This document shows positions 19,669 to 31,040 of a stretch of 60,000 nucleotides of DNA, piece after piece. Source of the stretch: Nematostella vectensis (Eukaryota > Cnidaria > Anthozoa > Actiniaria > Edwardsiidae). The DNA lies in NCBI RefSeq assembly GCF_932526225.1, contig NC_064047.1, positions 12,164,460 to 12,224,459 on the forward strand, written 5' to 3'. The position numbers and the translations under genes were made by a program. The notes under the pieces are model-generated. The model searched no databases. It was not told where the DNA came from and saw only the letters and a program-made list of their open reading frames with translations. Within the stretch, counting starts at the first letter, position 1; each line of letters begins with the position of its first letter.

Positions 19669-21174
19669 AAACTGCACCATAGATAAGCTAACATAATATT
19701 TACTTTCAAAATCGCGATGTTCATTCGTTTTTAATTGGCCGTTAGCTATATGTCGTCATCAGCCTGCAATGCACTAGCTGTGAACCAGAATTCTTGCAGG
19801 CGCAAGTAGGCGCCACCTTCTAAAAGCGCTGGCTTCCCTATGAACAAAGTAATCTTGCTTATAAGTAAAATGGTTCACATCCAATTACCGCAATTTTTAT
19901 CTGCACGTGGTCGCATGGAAAATATTGTGAGAAATAGGTGTAATAAAAATGCTATTATCTTTTTTATCAGCTTCATCGTCGTTTACCGAGCTGCCAACGA
20001 CAACAGAGAAAATTACTTCCGAAGGTGAATGATACAAAGTACTGATATCTAACTTAATATATATGGATCATCAACGCGAAATAAATTAATGTCAAAAACA
20101 AAAATAACCTATAATTTTTTATTAGTATCTACCACCGAGCTGCCAACGACAACGGAGAGAATTACTTCAAAAGGTGAATGATATGCACCAAGAACGAATA
20201 AATAATCTGCAATAATTTATGGCACTTTTATTGAAAATGCACCATAAGATATCAATCCAAAGACCTTAAGGTTATATTTTTGTAACAGCTTCATCTCCGA
20301 TGACCGAGCTGCCAATTGAAGCTCGTGGCGTCATTCTCGTGCTAGCCAGCGCGCGCGCTGAAGACTTTCAAAATTGAAAACTTTTGCTTCGATTTCTATT
20401 CCAGCTCTCAGTAGAGCAATAAGAAAACAGTCTAGAAAAAAATAAATCAGTTGAAATGCAAGTTTTGAGCTTGTAGTTTTTGTTCTAATGAAAAAATTGT
20501 TACACCGATTTTTATGCATTGCGAATGGAAAAAAATAATAGCGTGCTCGTGGCGTCATTTCAGTGCACGTCAGGGCGCGCAGAAGACAATTTTCGCATTT
20601 TTAGTTCAGTCACTGGGATATAAAATAAAATTTCACAAAAAAATCAAAATCTCAAAGTTGCCCTCGAAACTTTGCTTTTCGGCCAACTGTTTATTTTTCG
20701 TATCATTTCTCATCGTTGGACATTATCCGCCGACATTCCAGCCGCCAAAAGGGGTTTATTTACTAAAAAAAATCATATTAGTTTTGTCGACCAGGCTTCT
20801 AACGACAACGATAGGAGTTACTTCGAAAGGTGAAAGTACAATCAACTGATATCAGACTTTTTATAGATTGTTGATCCAAACAAACTAAATTTATGTTCAT
20901 AATTAGAAACAATAATTTCTTATTAGTATCTTCAAACGAGCTGCCAACGACAACGGAGAGAGCTCCTTCGAAAGGTAAATGATACAATAAAAACCTTTTT
21001 TTTTATAAATATTGCTTGTCGAAACGGAATGAATCATTGTTAAAAATGATTAAATGAGTAACAATAATTTCTTAACATTACCGTCGACCGAGTTGTCAAC
21101 AACAACGGAGAGAATTGCTTAAGCATATGATCAGGCACTAAGATTTAAAAAGCCGTGATATTTATCATATACGA
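19669..21174 (+). CDS. Stalk mini-exons, higher-order unit 3
   Basis: Exons: 19,971-20,024 (54 nt), 20,126-20,173, 20,782-20,829 and 20,927-20,974, all phase 1-1 with GT donors. Decayed copies are near 20,300 and 21,075, the latter having lost its AG acceptor. Unit length is 1,506 bp. Confidence 0.7.
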
Positions 21175-22143
21175 AAACTGCACCATAGATAAGCTAAAAT
21201 AATATATACTTTCAAAATCGCTACGCCCATTCGTTTTTGATTGGCCGTGAGCTATATGTCGTCATCAGCCTGTACAGCAAAAACTGGAATTCGACTCTGC
21301 CAAATTTTCGTCTTTTATAAGACTTCTGCAGGGCAGACTGAAGAAGGTGAATTATTACAAGCTTATATACATGGGAATAGTGGCGCGAGACGCAAAAACA
21401 TTACAACTGACAAAAACGCGCATGTTTTAGAATAGCGCGCGCTATGGATAAAAAAGAATTTACACATCTCTACGTGGGTTCCTACTACAAAAAAAAGTCA
21501 TCACTATTAAGACCCCGCGGGTAGGATACGTGAGCGCTAGCCAATCAGAGGCGTATATAAAAATAACTGCTTGTTTTAAAAATAGCTTCACGGACGACGA
21601 CATTGGAACATACCCTAAGACGGGGGATTCGTTCTCTTACATCATGGTCTTTTGTATGGTATCAATCCACCTTATAGTTATATTTTTTTACACCAGCTGA
21701 TTCAATGTAATTATCTTATTTTTATCAGCTTCATCAGCGTCGACCGACCTGCCAACGTCACCGGAGAGGGTTACTTCAGAAGGTAAAAGATACAATCAAC
21801 AGATATCCAACATAATATATATTGCCCACAACGCAAATTAAATTAATGCCAAAAACAATAATTTCTTATTAGTATCGTCGACCGAGCTTCAACAACGATT
21901 AAAAAAATATTAGCTGAGGGGAGAGAGGAGGGATGTTATGAGATGCGCAGATATTGACCGTTGTAAGTGTGGGGATGTAGACGCAGAGCGATACACTCCT
22001 GACCATCAGGCTCATAAAGCAGGAGTTTGTGGTTTTGTTTTTTAATTCATAAGCAGAAGTTTATGTACGAAGCTTACTTTTTGTTTCAGATCCGACCACA
22101 TTCACAAATATCCGGAGCACTGCGAAAGTGCCAATTACAGCAG
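21175..22143 (+). CDS. Stalk mini-exons, partial unit 4 and last stalk exon
   Basis: A 54-nt exon at 21,729-21,782 encodes ASSASTDLPTSPERVTSE. A decayed exon is at about 21,874-21,915. A 54-nt exon at 22,090-22,143 (acceptor TTTGTTTCAG, donor GTGTCT) encodes DPTTFTNIRSTAKVPITA and joins in phase 1 to the SEA exons. A partial short dispersed repeat is inserted at about 21,269. Confidence 0.7.
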
Positions 22144-22242
22144 GTGTCTATTTTTTCATACAATGTTATAGTTTTATTTTTATCTAAACATTCTTATTTT
22201 TACCCAAACTTGTTTAACTGGCTTATTTTAATACTTTTCTAG

Positions 22243-22343
22243 AATATACTGCACAGTGTCGTTTGAAGATTCCTTGGAGAAATGAGCTGTCTGATAAAAG
22301 AACTAAAGAGTACAACGACTTGCAAACGTCTTTGGAAAAAGAG
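22243..22343 (+). CDS. Membrane protein copy 1: SEA domain exon 1
   Basis: A 101-nt exon, phase 1 in and phase 0 out, with acceptor CTTTTCTAG and donor GTACTT. It encodes YTAQCRLKIPWRNELSDKR and then EYNDLQTSLEKE, the first helix region of a SEA domain. Confidence 0.75.
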
Positions 22344-22853
22344 GTACTTTAAAGCATCTTGCACAGGAGTACTCAGCCATCAAGATAAAGTCTCGAAGTC
22401 AAAGCACGTGTCTAGAGGGGGTCCGAGGGGTCCGGTGGTCACGTGACGAGATGAGCTCAACTCCGGTTGACTACCTCGTTGGTTGTTAAGAAAAATAATT
22501 TTTATTTGTGTATTTGATAGGAAAAGTTCCTAGATGGATCTAGTCACGTATCATTAGAACTAAGGATACCTGTTTGAACATAATTGATCCGTGATCAATG
22601 AATTACTCATCTGGACCCAACCCTGCAATTTTCTCTTGACACGCGGCCACAGAAACTGTAAATCTTCCATCAATCAGGACTCTATCAAAAGGGCGCCCAA
22701 AGGATTATTTATGAGCATGTTTTAGCTTGATCCTTGAAACTTTATTAAGTGCAGCCGCGTAGCAATGCAGTTCACAGTAACACCATTTTAACCACGACTT
22801 TGTGGAGCTCAGGCAACTCCAACAATTGAGAGTGCATTTTCCATCAGTTTCAG

Positions 22854-22906
22854 GCAACCTACAAGAATGATGCAGATTTCCAGAGAGTCAACATTGAATC
22901 GTTCAG
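22854..22906 (+). CDS. Membrane protein copy 1: SEA domain exon 2
   Basis: A 53-nt exon, phase 0 in and phase 2 out, with acceptor CAGTTTCAG and donor GTGAGC. It encodes ATYKNDADFQRVNIESF, matching the F-x2-V-x-[IV]-x2-[FL] strand that precedes the central SEA segment. Confidence 0.75.
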
Positions 22907-23022
22907 GTGAGCCAACTTTAATTTTATTTTTTTTAAACTAAGAATTCACAGCTATTTTCTGTGCCCCTTTCGAATATATTTTTATTTCGCTTTTTTGAGT
23001 TTTGAAGTTTGATTATCGACAG

Positions 23023-23159
23023 CAAAGGAAGTGTTATAGCCAAGTTTAAGCTATTTTTCAAAACTGAGAAGAAGGTCCCACTTGGACCTTTGGCAGATGA
23101 ACTCAAGGATGGGAAGCTTGGTGACATCAACGCAGATCCGAACTCGCTTAAGATCTTAC
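23023..23159 (+). CDS. Membrane protein copy 1: SEA domain exon 3
   Basis: A 137-nt exon, phase 2 in and phase 1 out, with donor GTAAGTAC. It encodes SKGSVIAKFKLFFKTE and continues to DINADPNSLKIL. GSV-x-[AV]-x-F is a common SEA pattern (GSVVVDF). SEA domains sit next to the membrane in mucins and often autocleave at a G-S bond. The GS here (G-S-V-I) is at the expected place, but cleavage cannot be judged by eye. Confidence 0.8.
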
Positions 23160-23371
23160 GTAAGTACACCCACACTGCACAGCAACAACAAGAATGGGCA
23201 GTATCACATCAGCAGCAATGATCCCTTATTAATAGATACTATTTGTTTCTATATTTTGCATATTTCAACTGCACAGAAGCTGGTATTTGATTCAAATGCG
23301 AACAAAACAATAACGGCAACAGAATAAGATTTGACAAGTTTGTTATTTTGCTTTGCTTTGTTCATGAATAG

Positions 23372-23844
23372 GCCCCCAAGAGAAAGAACAAGAAGAATCT
23401 TCTCAGACCGAAATTGTGGTAATCGCTGTGGTTGTGGTCATTGTTGCTGTTCTAGTGGCTGTCGCTTGCTGTATACTGTTCCGTCGTAAATACTACTACT
23501 ACGACTTGAAAAAGAAATCTCGCAAGCCACCAGAGAAGGACCCTGAACGCCACACATACGAGAATCCCGAGTACTGTGACATCCCTGAGCTGGAAAACAA
23601 CTACGAAGGCGTCACCAAGCCCGCACCTCATTACGAGATCATATCGCCAAGCCTTCCAAAGAATCACGTTGTACCGGGAGAAGGGCTTGAAGCTAAAAAT
23701 CACACATACGAGGAGCTTAAGGCAGCCAAACCGATCTATCAGACCCTGACACCTGGAGTATCACAAGAAGAACAACAGAACAAACCCTCTTCTCAGGCAA
23801 AAGCTCGCCATAGCGTTTATCATAACGCTGGTTTTCAAAACTAG
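23372..23844 (+). CDS. Membrane protein copy 1: transmembrane segment and tyrosine-rich tail
   Basis: Terminal exon, phase 1 in, with TAG at 23,842-23,844. After a short Glu-rich linker comes one strong membrane helix (VVIAVVVVIVAVLVAVACC), the stop-transfer motif FRRK, and a ~115-residue cytoplasmic tail. The tail has seven or more tyrosines in signalling-type contexts: YENPEY (an NPxY site), NNYEGV, HYEIISP, TYEELK, IYQTLTP and VYHNAGF. This suggests SH2/PTB docking after tyrosine phosphorylation. The overall layout (EGF, Thr/Ser stalk, SEA, membrane helix, tail) resembles transmembrane mucins and the coral mucin-like protein. Homology is inferred, not searched. Confidence 0.85.
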
Positions 23845-25360
23845 CCTACGTTCACTGAGTTATTTCCCATTCTAAACAGATTTTGTTGCTTTTTTAATTG
23901 CTAACTTAATTTTTTTCCTTACTGTGCTGTGTGACTATAACAAGACGGGATTTTTTTTTTCATAACTTTTTATACTTGAAAGTCATGAGATCCATTGCCC
24001 CTTTGATATCCAGGTACATATTTTTGGGGATAACTCACAATGAACTCTAAATACTTTGAGTGTGACAAGTTTTCATTGTCCAATTTTCAACGTCATCTCG
24101 AAACGGCTTTCCCACAAGACACGACAACAAACAAAATGGAAAACAGACGCGTAGTTCTCGCTGACCGCTGTAGCGCGTGTCATTCTGTCAATATAATCAA
24201 TGCACGAAACATCGATAACGCACGTATTTCACAAACGTTTTACAAACATATACTCGAATTTTTTTCACATTTTTAGATAAGAAAGGAATGACTTAGCTGC
24301 GAACCTGCTAAAGTTAACGGAACTGCTAAAAATGTGTTTTTTATTTTATTTTTCCATTGAGGATATCGAAAAGAATCTTTGTAGTTTAATTATTTTGAAC
24401 AAAAAAAAATTGGACTCGCATCTTCGAGAGTTATTTTAGAAAAGGAATTTAGACGCTTTGGTCTTGAGTCCGTTAGCTACTAAAAGGAAGCTAAGTCTGA
24501 CCATTGACCAAGTTCTTACATAAGAAGAAATCAGACTTGGCTTTATTAAGCAGGTAAAATGTTTATTACACGGCATAATTCATGGTTAATTATAGAGTCA
24601 CGTGTTAATGTTGCAATGCGCAGTCAGTGGTTATTGGCAGCGAAGGCCTCATGGTTGCAATGGTTGCCTCATGTTGTCATGGTTGTGTCACGGCAGTTCA
24701 ACGGTAGCTCGATGCAGCACAAAGAATAACAGCTTATCGCCTGCACTCAGGTCACGCATCATACTCTGAAAACGACACCATCTTGTCAGTATCGGTATCA
24801 GTCCGTATCGAGCTACCAAAGGAGTTGCCTCCTTAGAATAAAAGCACATTTAAAGGACCTGTATCCTTAGGAGACAAGCACATTAAAACGGAGTGTGGTA
24901 TAAGCTCTATTCCATCGTTAGCTGTATAGTGTTTAATGGCAAAATAAATACCGGTACCGCCCCAAAAGTGTTTCTTCTTTGAGTTGTTTTGAATATAGCT
25001 CCACTATGCCACAGCCTAATCAAACAGAAGTACAACAGTAGAAAAAATTGGTCGACCCCGCTGTACCTTGTAGAAAACTAAACGTCTAAGGCCTAGTTTA
25101 AAGGCCGTATTAATGTCGCATTAAATTCAGCCGTATTAAATTTTACAATTTTATACATGGTTAAGTCGGCGTCTAAAACCATTGATATGATGAATGAGGT
25201 AGGGATGACCGAATTTTACGAAACTTCACAGAGGTAATTAAAATGATCACTTCTAAACGCTCAGTGAGTTTCGTGTTTTTTTTTTATTAATAATTTCTCA
25301 CAAAACCCAATAGCGCTTCTCCACGTGATTGCGACCAAGGCGAACTTGAAACGGTCCGGC
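23845..25360. other. 3' flank of the membrane protein gene; nothing else recognised
   Basis: AT-rich sequence without a convincing gene. The first AATAAA after the stop codon is far downstream (about 24,836), so the 3' end is unclear. A 78-codon frame at 24,040-24,276 has no recognisable features. The region next to 25,360 may include the LTR side of the BEL/Pao relic, but no matching LTR was found upstream of 29,345. Confidence 0.5.
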
Positions 25361-25364
25361 GTAA

Positions 25365-28300
25365 TCAAGTCTTACGTATTTGAACGGCGTACTGACACCA
25401 GCGAGACGCGTAGCTGGCAAAGTCATTCATCTTCTGATTCATCGGCTCCACTTGACGGCGATGGCATAACGGACATTTCACTGTACAGTTCTTGACCCCA
25501 GCTCGACCGCGCAAGATCCAGAATTTCTCCTGCAGGTGGTTAAACACGTGCTCCACTCCCGCGTGGATGAGTTTGCGGTGATAATCAGTCACTATCAGAC
25601 GTGTGACGTCATACCCATGGTCGAGGATCACCGGGTGCTTGACCTCCCATGGTAAATCAGCTTTGTCGATTCTACCCCCTACACGAAGCACTTCATCGAC
25701 TAGCTGCGGGTCGAGGCTTACAATTCTACTTGTACGAGGAACAGGTTGTCCCTTGGACAATGACTCAATACTGGAAAACCTTGCTTCTTGTGCCCACTTG
25801 GTCCAGAATAACTCAGCGTCCGCTATCTCTTGTATACTGAGTGCTCCACTCTTGCGTTGATCTCTATTACGTTATTTGTAGCGGAAACGCTATCACACGG
25901 CGCAGTTTCAACCAGCTTGAGTACGCAGCTGGGTCAATCAATGGTTGGTTCGCTTCTTCTCGTACTCTCAGGATCTTCAGCTCCGCCTTTTCAGATGGTG
26001 GTGCAACAGTTGGAACCTGATCAACTGGCCAATCTTGTACTTGTAGCTTTACGAATTACGGTCCCTGAATTCATACGGACTGTGCATGTATCTCACTTGC
26101 AGTGAGAGTGGCGACATCTGCGATATTCAGCTCTGTGCAAACGTGATGCCACTGGATGGGGTCGCTGTCTGTCAACACTTGCGCCATTCGGTTGGCTATG
26201 AACGGGCGGAAATTCCTCGGCTCTCCTCGGATCCATCACAAGGCACTAGTGGAATCTGACAGATAAATCACGTTACGCATACTCAGATCATGCTGCTCAC
26301 ATATTGTCTTTGCGAGTCGCACGGCTTACTGAAACGCCATCAGCTCCCCTCTTGGGATGGAGATCGGCTTTAACGGCATAAGGCGCGTCTTGGCGACAAC
26401 TAGGTGACACGTGACATTACGAACTGCTGACGTCGCGCGCATATAGACGGCCGCGGCGCATGCCTCCTCTGACGCATCACAGAACACGACTAGCTACTTC
26501 ATCCATGGCATACTGGGTTGGCGGTAAAGGTATCGTGGGATAACAAAGGACTTCAAGGCGGCCATCTCTCCCTCCCACTTGCTCCACTCTGAGAACAAAT
26601 CCGACGGCAGTATATAATCCCAATCTATACCACGTGAACACGTGACCATACAGGGTCATACAGTTCAACCAATCTCTTGAGTATTCCACGCTTTGTGCTT
26701 AGTACTGGAGGGCGGTCGACGTGTGCAAATTCAAATCCTAGGGTGTCAGTTTGAGGGTTCCATCGCACTCCTAGAGTGTCCTTGTGGCAGCTCTCCCAAT
26801 TCCAGGGCTTCATTGGGAACAGTACGCTCCGCCTCGGGTACTGAGGATAGCACCCCAGTGGACGACAAAATCCACTTGCGCATGGGAAATCCTTCCTCGG
26901 CCATAAGTGCGGTAACATCCTCACGTAGTTTCACGGCTTGTTCTTTCCTCTCACAGCACATATAAAGGTCACCAACAAAAATATCACGCTTGACTGCGGC
27001 GGCTGCTTCCGGCCAGCGGTCTTAGTGCGCTTAACAGCGAAATTCGCTCCACATGGCGACGACTTGTCACCAAACACGAGACAGTTCATCTCATAAATAT
27101 CTCATAAACATTGGTCTATCAGTCTCTAAACTCGCCAAAGATAGCGGTGATACTTGCGGTCTTCTGGACGCAAGCGCACGTGACTAAACATGTCGCAAAC
27201 GTCGCCCGCAAGTGCGACCGGTCGCTCGCGAAAGCGCATCAATATGCCTGGTAGGTCATTATGCAGACTTGGTCCCGCCTCTAGACAGTCGTTCAGACAG
27301 ATCCCATCATTCATTGCGGCGGAGTCAAACACGATTCTTGGGAGTGGCTTGTGTGGCGACAAAACCGGGTGATGTGGGAGCAGCACTGCTCGGTATCCAC
27401 CATCCGTTCCTAATCCGAAAGTTTGTGCGCAAACCCTTTCTCGACATACGCGCTGATTGCCTTACTGTATCCATCAGCTAACTTCGGGTCTCTCTGAAGG
27501 CGGCGCTCAACTGACTCCAGGCGTCTCAAGGCTGTGATAAAGTTGTCGGGTAACGGCGGACGATTTGGCTTCCACAAGAGCACTAGCTCGTTACCCGAAT
27601 CTACTCGCTTACACGACTCGTTCAATACATCCAGGACTCTCTGCTCGCTTCGACTGTATGGCGGTGATTCATCGGCGATTCATCGACCCGAACAACCAAA
27701 TGTGTCTATATCCAAGAACATGCGTAGTTTGTGATTTGCATCGTCTTCGGCTCCTGATACGCGCGCGCGAAGTATACGCTCCCCCCCCCCCCCCCCCCCC
27801 CCACCGCTGGATGTCGAGACTGGGCCGGCGATAACCCATCCCAGAGGAGTTTTTTTAGCATACGGTTCAGTGACCCCACCCTTTCTGACTTCCGCTGGGG
27901 CCATTAGCGCTGCTGCATCAAGGCCTAACAAAACATCAACTGTCCCATGGCCGTGTTCTCTACGGGGACGTGGCGCAGGTGTGCAAAGCGTCGCTTAACT
28001 TCTGACCAATCAACAGCGTCAACGGGCGCGCAGATACCTTTTATTGTCCATGCGCACAAAGTTCCTTAAATAGCAGACGATGAGGATGGTAGGTGCACGC
28101 GCTCTGACTTGGCTGCGGTACTAGCCCACCCCCGCCCCCCCCCCCCTACTGTGCCAACGGTTAGGTTTTGCCGAGGACAAACCCCGTTCTTATAAGGGTG
28201 GTTTCGCTCCCTGTATCCAAAAGCACTAATCCCATAATCACTTGCCCTAAGTCGCTTACAAATGGAACTGCAACAGTTTTCATCGCCACCTTAGTATTTA

Positions 28301-29345
28301 CGCTTGGCGTGCGTGCTGGTGCTTTGCCACAGTGTACCCCCTTGTTCATTTGGGGCAACTCTATTATCAGTGGTTTTTGGGTATCTCTGGATTGGGTTAC
28401 AGGTTACACTTGGGGATTAAAGATGTGCAAAAGCTAATGGTGCCCCCTCTCACAATTATCCACCCCACAATTCATTGACCTTGAGCAATTACGTCGCTGA
28501 TGACCTCCTGAGACATCCAAAACAGACTTTCTTCTCTTTAACAATGTTCCAGCGTTCATTTACTGGTGCAGCAAATAAAGCAGGACATTTCACTTCACTG
28601 TGCTCCTTACTACAGAGAGCACACTGATCTAGTGCAAATACAGCGGCCTGTAGCGCATCTGCAAATTCCTAAAACCCTTACGGTTTCGCTCTTTAATGGG
28701 TGGCCAGTCAGTAATTCTATTCAAATTTGCCTCCACAACATCAATAGGATCCCCATGGCTCTCACTCAACAACTTCACGGCTCTGGCATAGTCTCGGGGG
28801 ACCCTGGTCAGACATTAGATCACTCCCCTTACTTGATCATTTAGAGAGTTATTTTAATAACTTAAAAGGTGTGCATCACTGAGGGATTTATTATCATGGA
28901 CTAAAGGGCTCAAGCTTCACCAATAATAAGGCCACTTATCTCGGTCACCATCCAATATTTGGACTTGGACCCCTTTCAACCCACTCTTGACGCTAAACCC
29001 TGACTCAATTTGAGGGTTGCTATCCTTTCTGTTTGAAGCACCGGACTCATGTTTTAATAAATTCAAGTATTCAAACACCTAAACTAATGTTTCGGTGAAA
29101 CAGCTTCTAATTCTTCTTACCCTTATCCGTCAGTTTCTATTAATCCGGGGTCAATTTGCTCTAATTTTTTCGTTACCTCTCTCGATTTTGTCCTGGCTTC
29201 TTTAAGGTTTTTGACGAATTGATGGATCTTCGCTTCGCTACCTTTCTTTGCCACGAGTTCTTTCGCTCGATTTGCATTTCTAGTGGCAGTCGTCTTCCGT
29301 TTTGCTGGACACTTCTCCTCTTCGGAGATTGTCTCTGGCATCTTG
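25365..29345 (-). mobile_element. BEL/Pao LTR retrotransposon relic
   Basis: Order on the - strand: a gag N-terminus (29,341-29,123; basic, with AKELVAKKGSEAKI and KLEQIDPG), then an aspartic protease with VLLDTGSETTLIR (about 28,200-28,240). An A17-type segment follows (LGLDAAALMAPAEVR ... TPLGWVIAGP, 27,931-27,820), then RT pieces (27,625-27,126, with IVFDSAAMNDGICLNDCL). Downstream are RNase H-side fragments (26,924-26,477) and an integrase zinc-binding segment (25,760-25,365, with YHRKLIHAGVEHV and CPLCHRR). Stops, frameshifts and homopolymer runs break every domain, and most of gag is missing. No intact LTR was seen. Confidence 0.85.
27781..27802. repeat. Poly(C) run, 22 bases, inside the BEL/Pao pol relic
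   Basis: Twenty-two uninterrupted C between AGTATACGCT and ACCGCTGG. It falls within the A17 protease-like region and adds a glycine run in the - strand frame. It could be real expansion or a sequencing/assembly artefact. Confidence 0.9.
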
Positions 29346-29429
29346 TATATCCGGCACGAAGGACCAGCTCTGTTATGGACGGCGGCTTAAGGTTTGTTGT
29401 GTGATTGTTCTGACAGCCAAAAAACTCAC

Positions 29430-30890
29430 ATTATGGAAGATGGCAGTGAGCGACCCATCGCATTTGAACATCTAGAACTTTCACTGCAGCATAGCGGGAG
29501 AAAGAGGGGTTATTGCTTGTATAGGGAGTAAAAAAGTTCAATCAGTATTTAGAAGGTAGGCATTTTACCTTGGTTACTGATCACAAGCCCCGCACTCATA
29601 TATTCCATCCACAGAAGGTATTCCAGCTACAGCCGTTGCACGCATACAGCACTTGGGCAGTTTTCTTGAGTGCTTTAGACTACACCATTGTATACAAAAA
29701 CACTAGCAGTCACGGCAATGCAGACCTATTGTCTAGGCTATCATTTGAGACAACTGAGAGAGATGATAACGAGTATGATACTGTCGGTATGTTTCAGCTT
29801 CATGACTTACCAGTGTCCGCAGAAGAAATCAAGAATGAGACGCGTCGAGACCCTGTGCTGTCCCAAGTACTACAAGCAGCTATCGACGGTTGGTCACCAC
29901 GACTTAGTGAGGTTAGTGAGCTACAGCCATATTGAAACATTGGACATGAACTTTCTATCCATGAAGAATGTTTGTGGTGGGGAATCAGAGTAATTGTACC
30001 ACCAAAGCTTAGAGACCGAGTCCTTGCCTTACTTCATAAAGGTTACATTGGGATCAGAATAGAGGGCTTGGCCAGACATCATGTATGGTGGCCTGGTATA
30101 GACTATAGCATTATTAATTTGTTGAGGTCCTGTCATGATTGTCAAAAGGTGCAAAATTCACCCAGGTCAGCTACACTACATTGTTGCGAGTTTCCAGACC
30201 GCCCATGGCAACGCATTCACATAGATTTTGCTGGTCCATTCTATAATCGTATGTTTTTTGGTGTTGTGGACGCATATTCAAAATAGCCTGAAGTTACTAT
30301 CACGAAGTCCACTGCCTCTGAAGATACCGCAAATGTACTTTGCGAGATTGGGAGTTACTGAGATTGTGGTGTCCGATAATGGACCACAGCTAGTGTCAAA
30401 TGGGTTTGAGTCCTTCTTGAAGAGAAATGTTATAAGGCATATTACTAGTGCCCCCTACCATCCATCTACTGATAGACTCACGGAGAGGTTCGTGCAGACA
30501 TTTAAGAAGGGCATCTCTGGGTTCAAAGAGAAAGTTCCACTACAAACAAAGGGTGATAACTTGTTACCAGCTTATCGCAATGTTCCTCGTGAAACCACAG
30601 GGCAGCCTCCTGCTGTACTGCCAATGGATCGAATATTGAGGTCAAGGTTAGATTCCCTCAAGCCTGATGTGCGGAAGACTGTAGAAAAAAAAACAAAAGG
30701 CTGCACCTGAAAGGAGGGAGGGAAAGGGGAGTCTTCATTGAAGGTCAGACTGTACTAGCTAGGAACTACTCTACAGGACCTAAGTGGTTGCCAGGGGTTA
30801 TAGATAGGCAGACTGGTCCAGTGTCTTATAAAGTTAAGGTCTACAAGGAGGATGTACTCATTCGCTTCTCATCTCTGCTTGCGGCGGTCC
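29430..30890 (+). mobile_element. Ty3/gypsy retrotransposon relic (RNase H and integrase)
   Basis: On the + strand: the start of RNase H with DGSERPIAFE (about 29,440) and VTDHKPRTHIF (about 29,570-29,605), ending with SHGNADLLSRL (about 29,709-29,741). Then the integrase zinc finger region (HHVWWPGIDY ... CHDCQKVQ), the core with HIDFAGPF and, after a stop and frameshift, VVSDNGPQLVS and PYHPSTDRLTERF. The C-terminal region with GQTVLARNYSTGPKWLPG is at about 30,740-30,800. RT, protease and gag are absent, so the copy is 5'-truncated. It abuts the BEL/Pao relic of opposite orientation. Confidence 0.85.
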
Positions 30891-30892
30891 CA

Positions 30893-31040
30893 TCTCGAGC
30901 TCCTAGCACACTACACCACTACAAAAGATACACTTCTTCTTTGATCTCCTAGCACACTTACACCACCACACATGATAAACTCCATCTTTGAGCTCCCAGC
31001 ACACTACACCACCACACAAGATAAACTTCATCTTTTTAAC
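30893..31040 (+). repeat. Short tandem repeat: AGCACACTACACCACYAC-type units
   Basis: About three degenerate units of 50-57 bp with the shared core CTCCYAGCACACTACACCAC and a following AAGATAAACTYCATCTTT. It starts where the gypsy integrase homology ends. Confidence 0.65.

Noticed and set aside
16667-20028. Short + strand frames starting MNKVILL in array units
   Set aside because: They read through intron and mini-exon boundaries in the wrong phase; the phase-1 exon model explains the conserved part.
24040-24276. 78-codon frame downstream of the membrane protein gene
   Set aside because: No domain, no splice or promoter context; likely chance in 3' flank.
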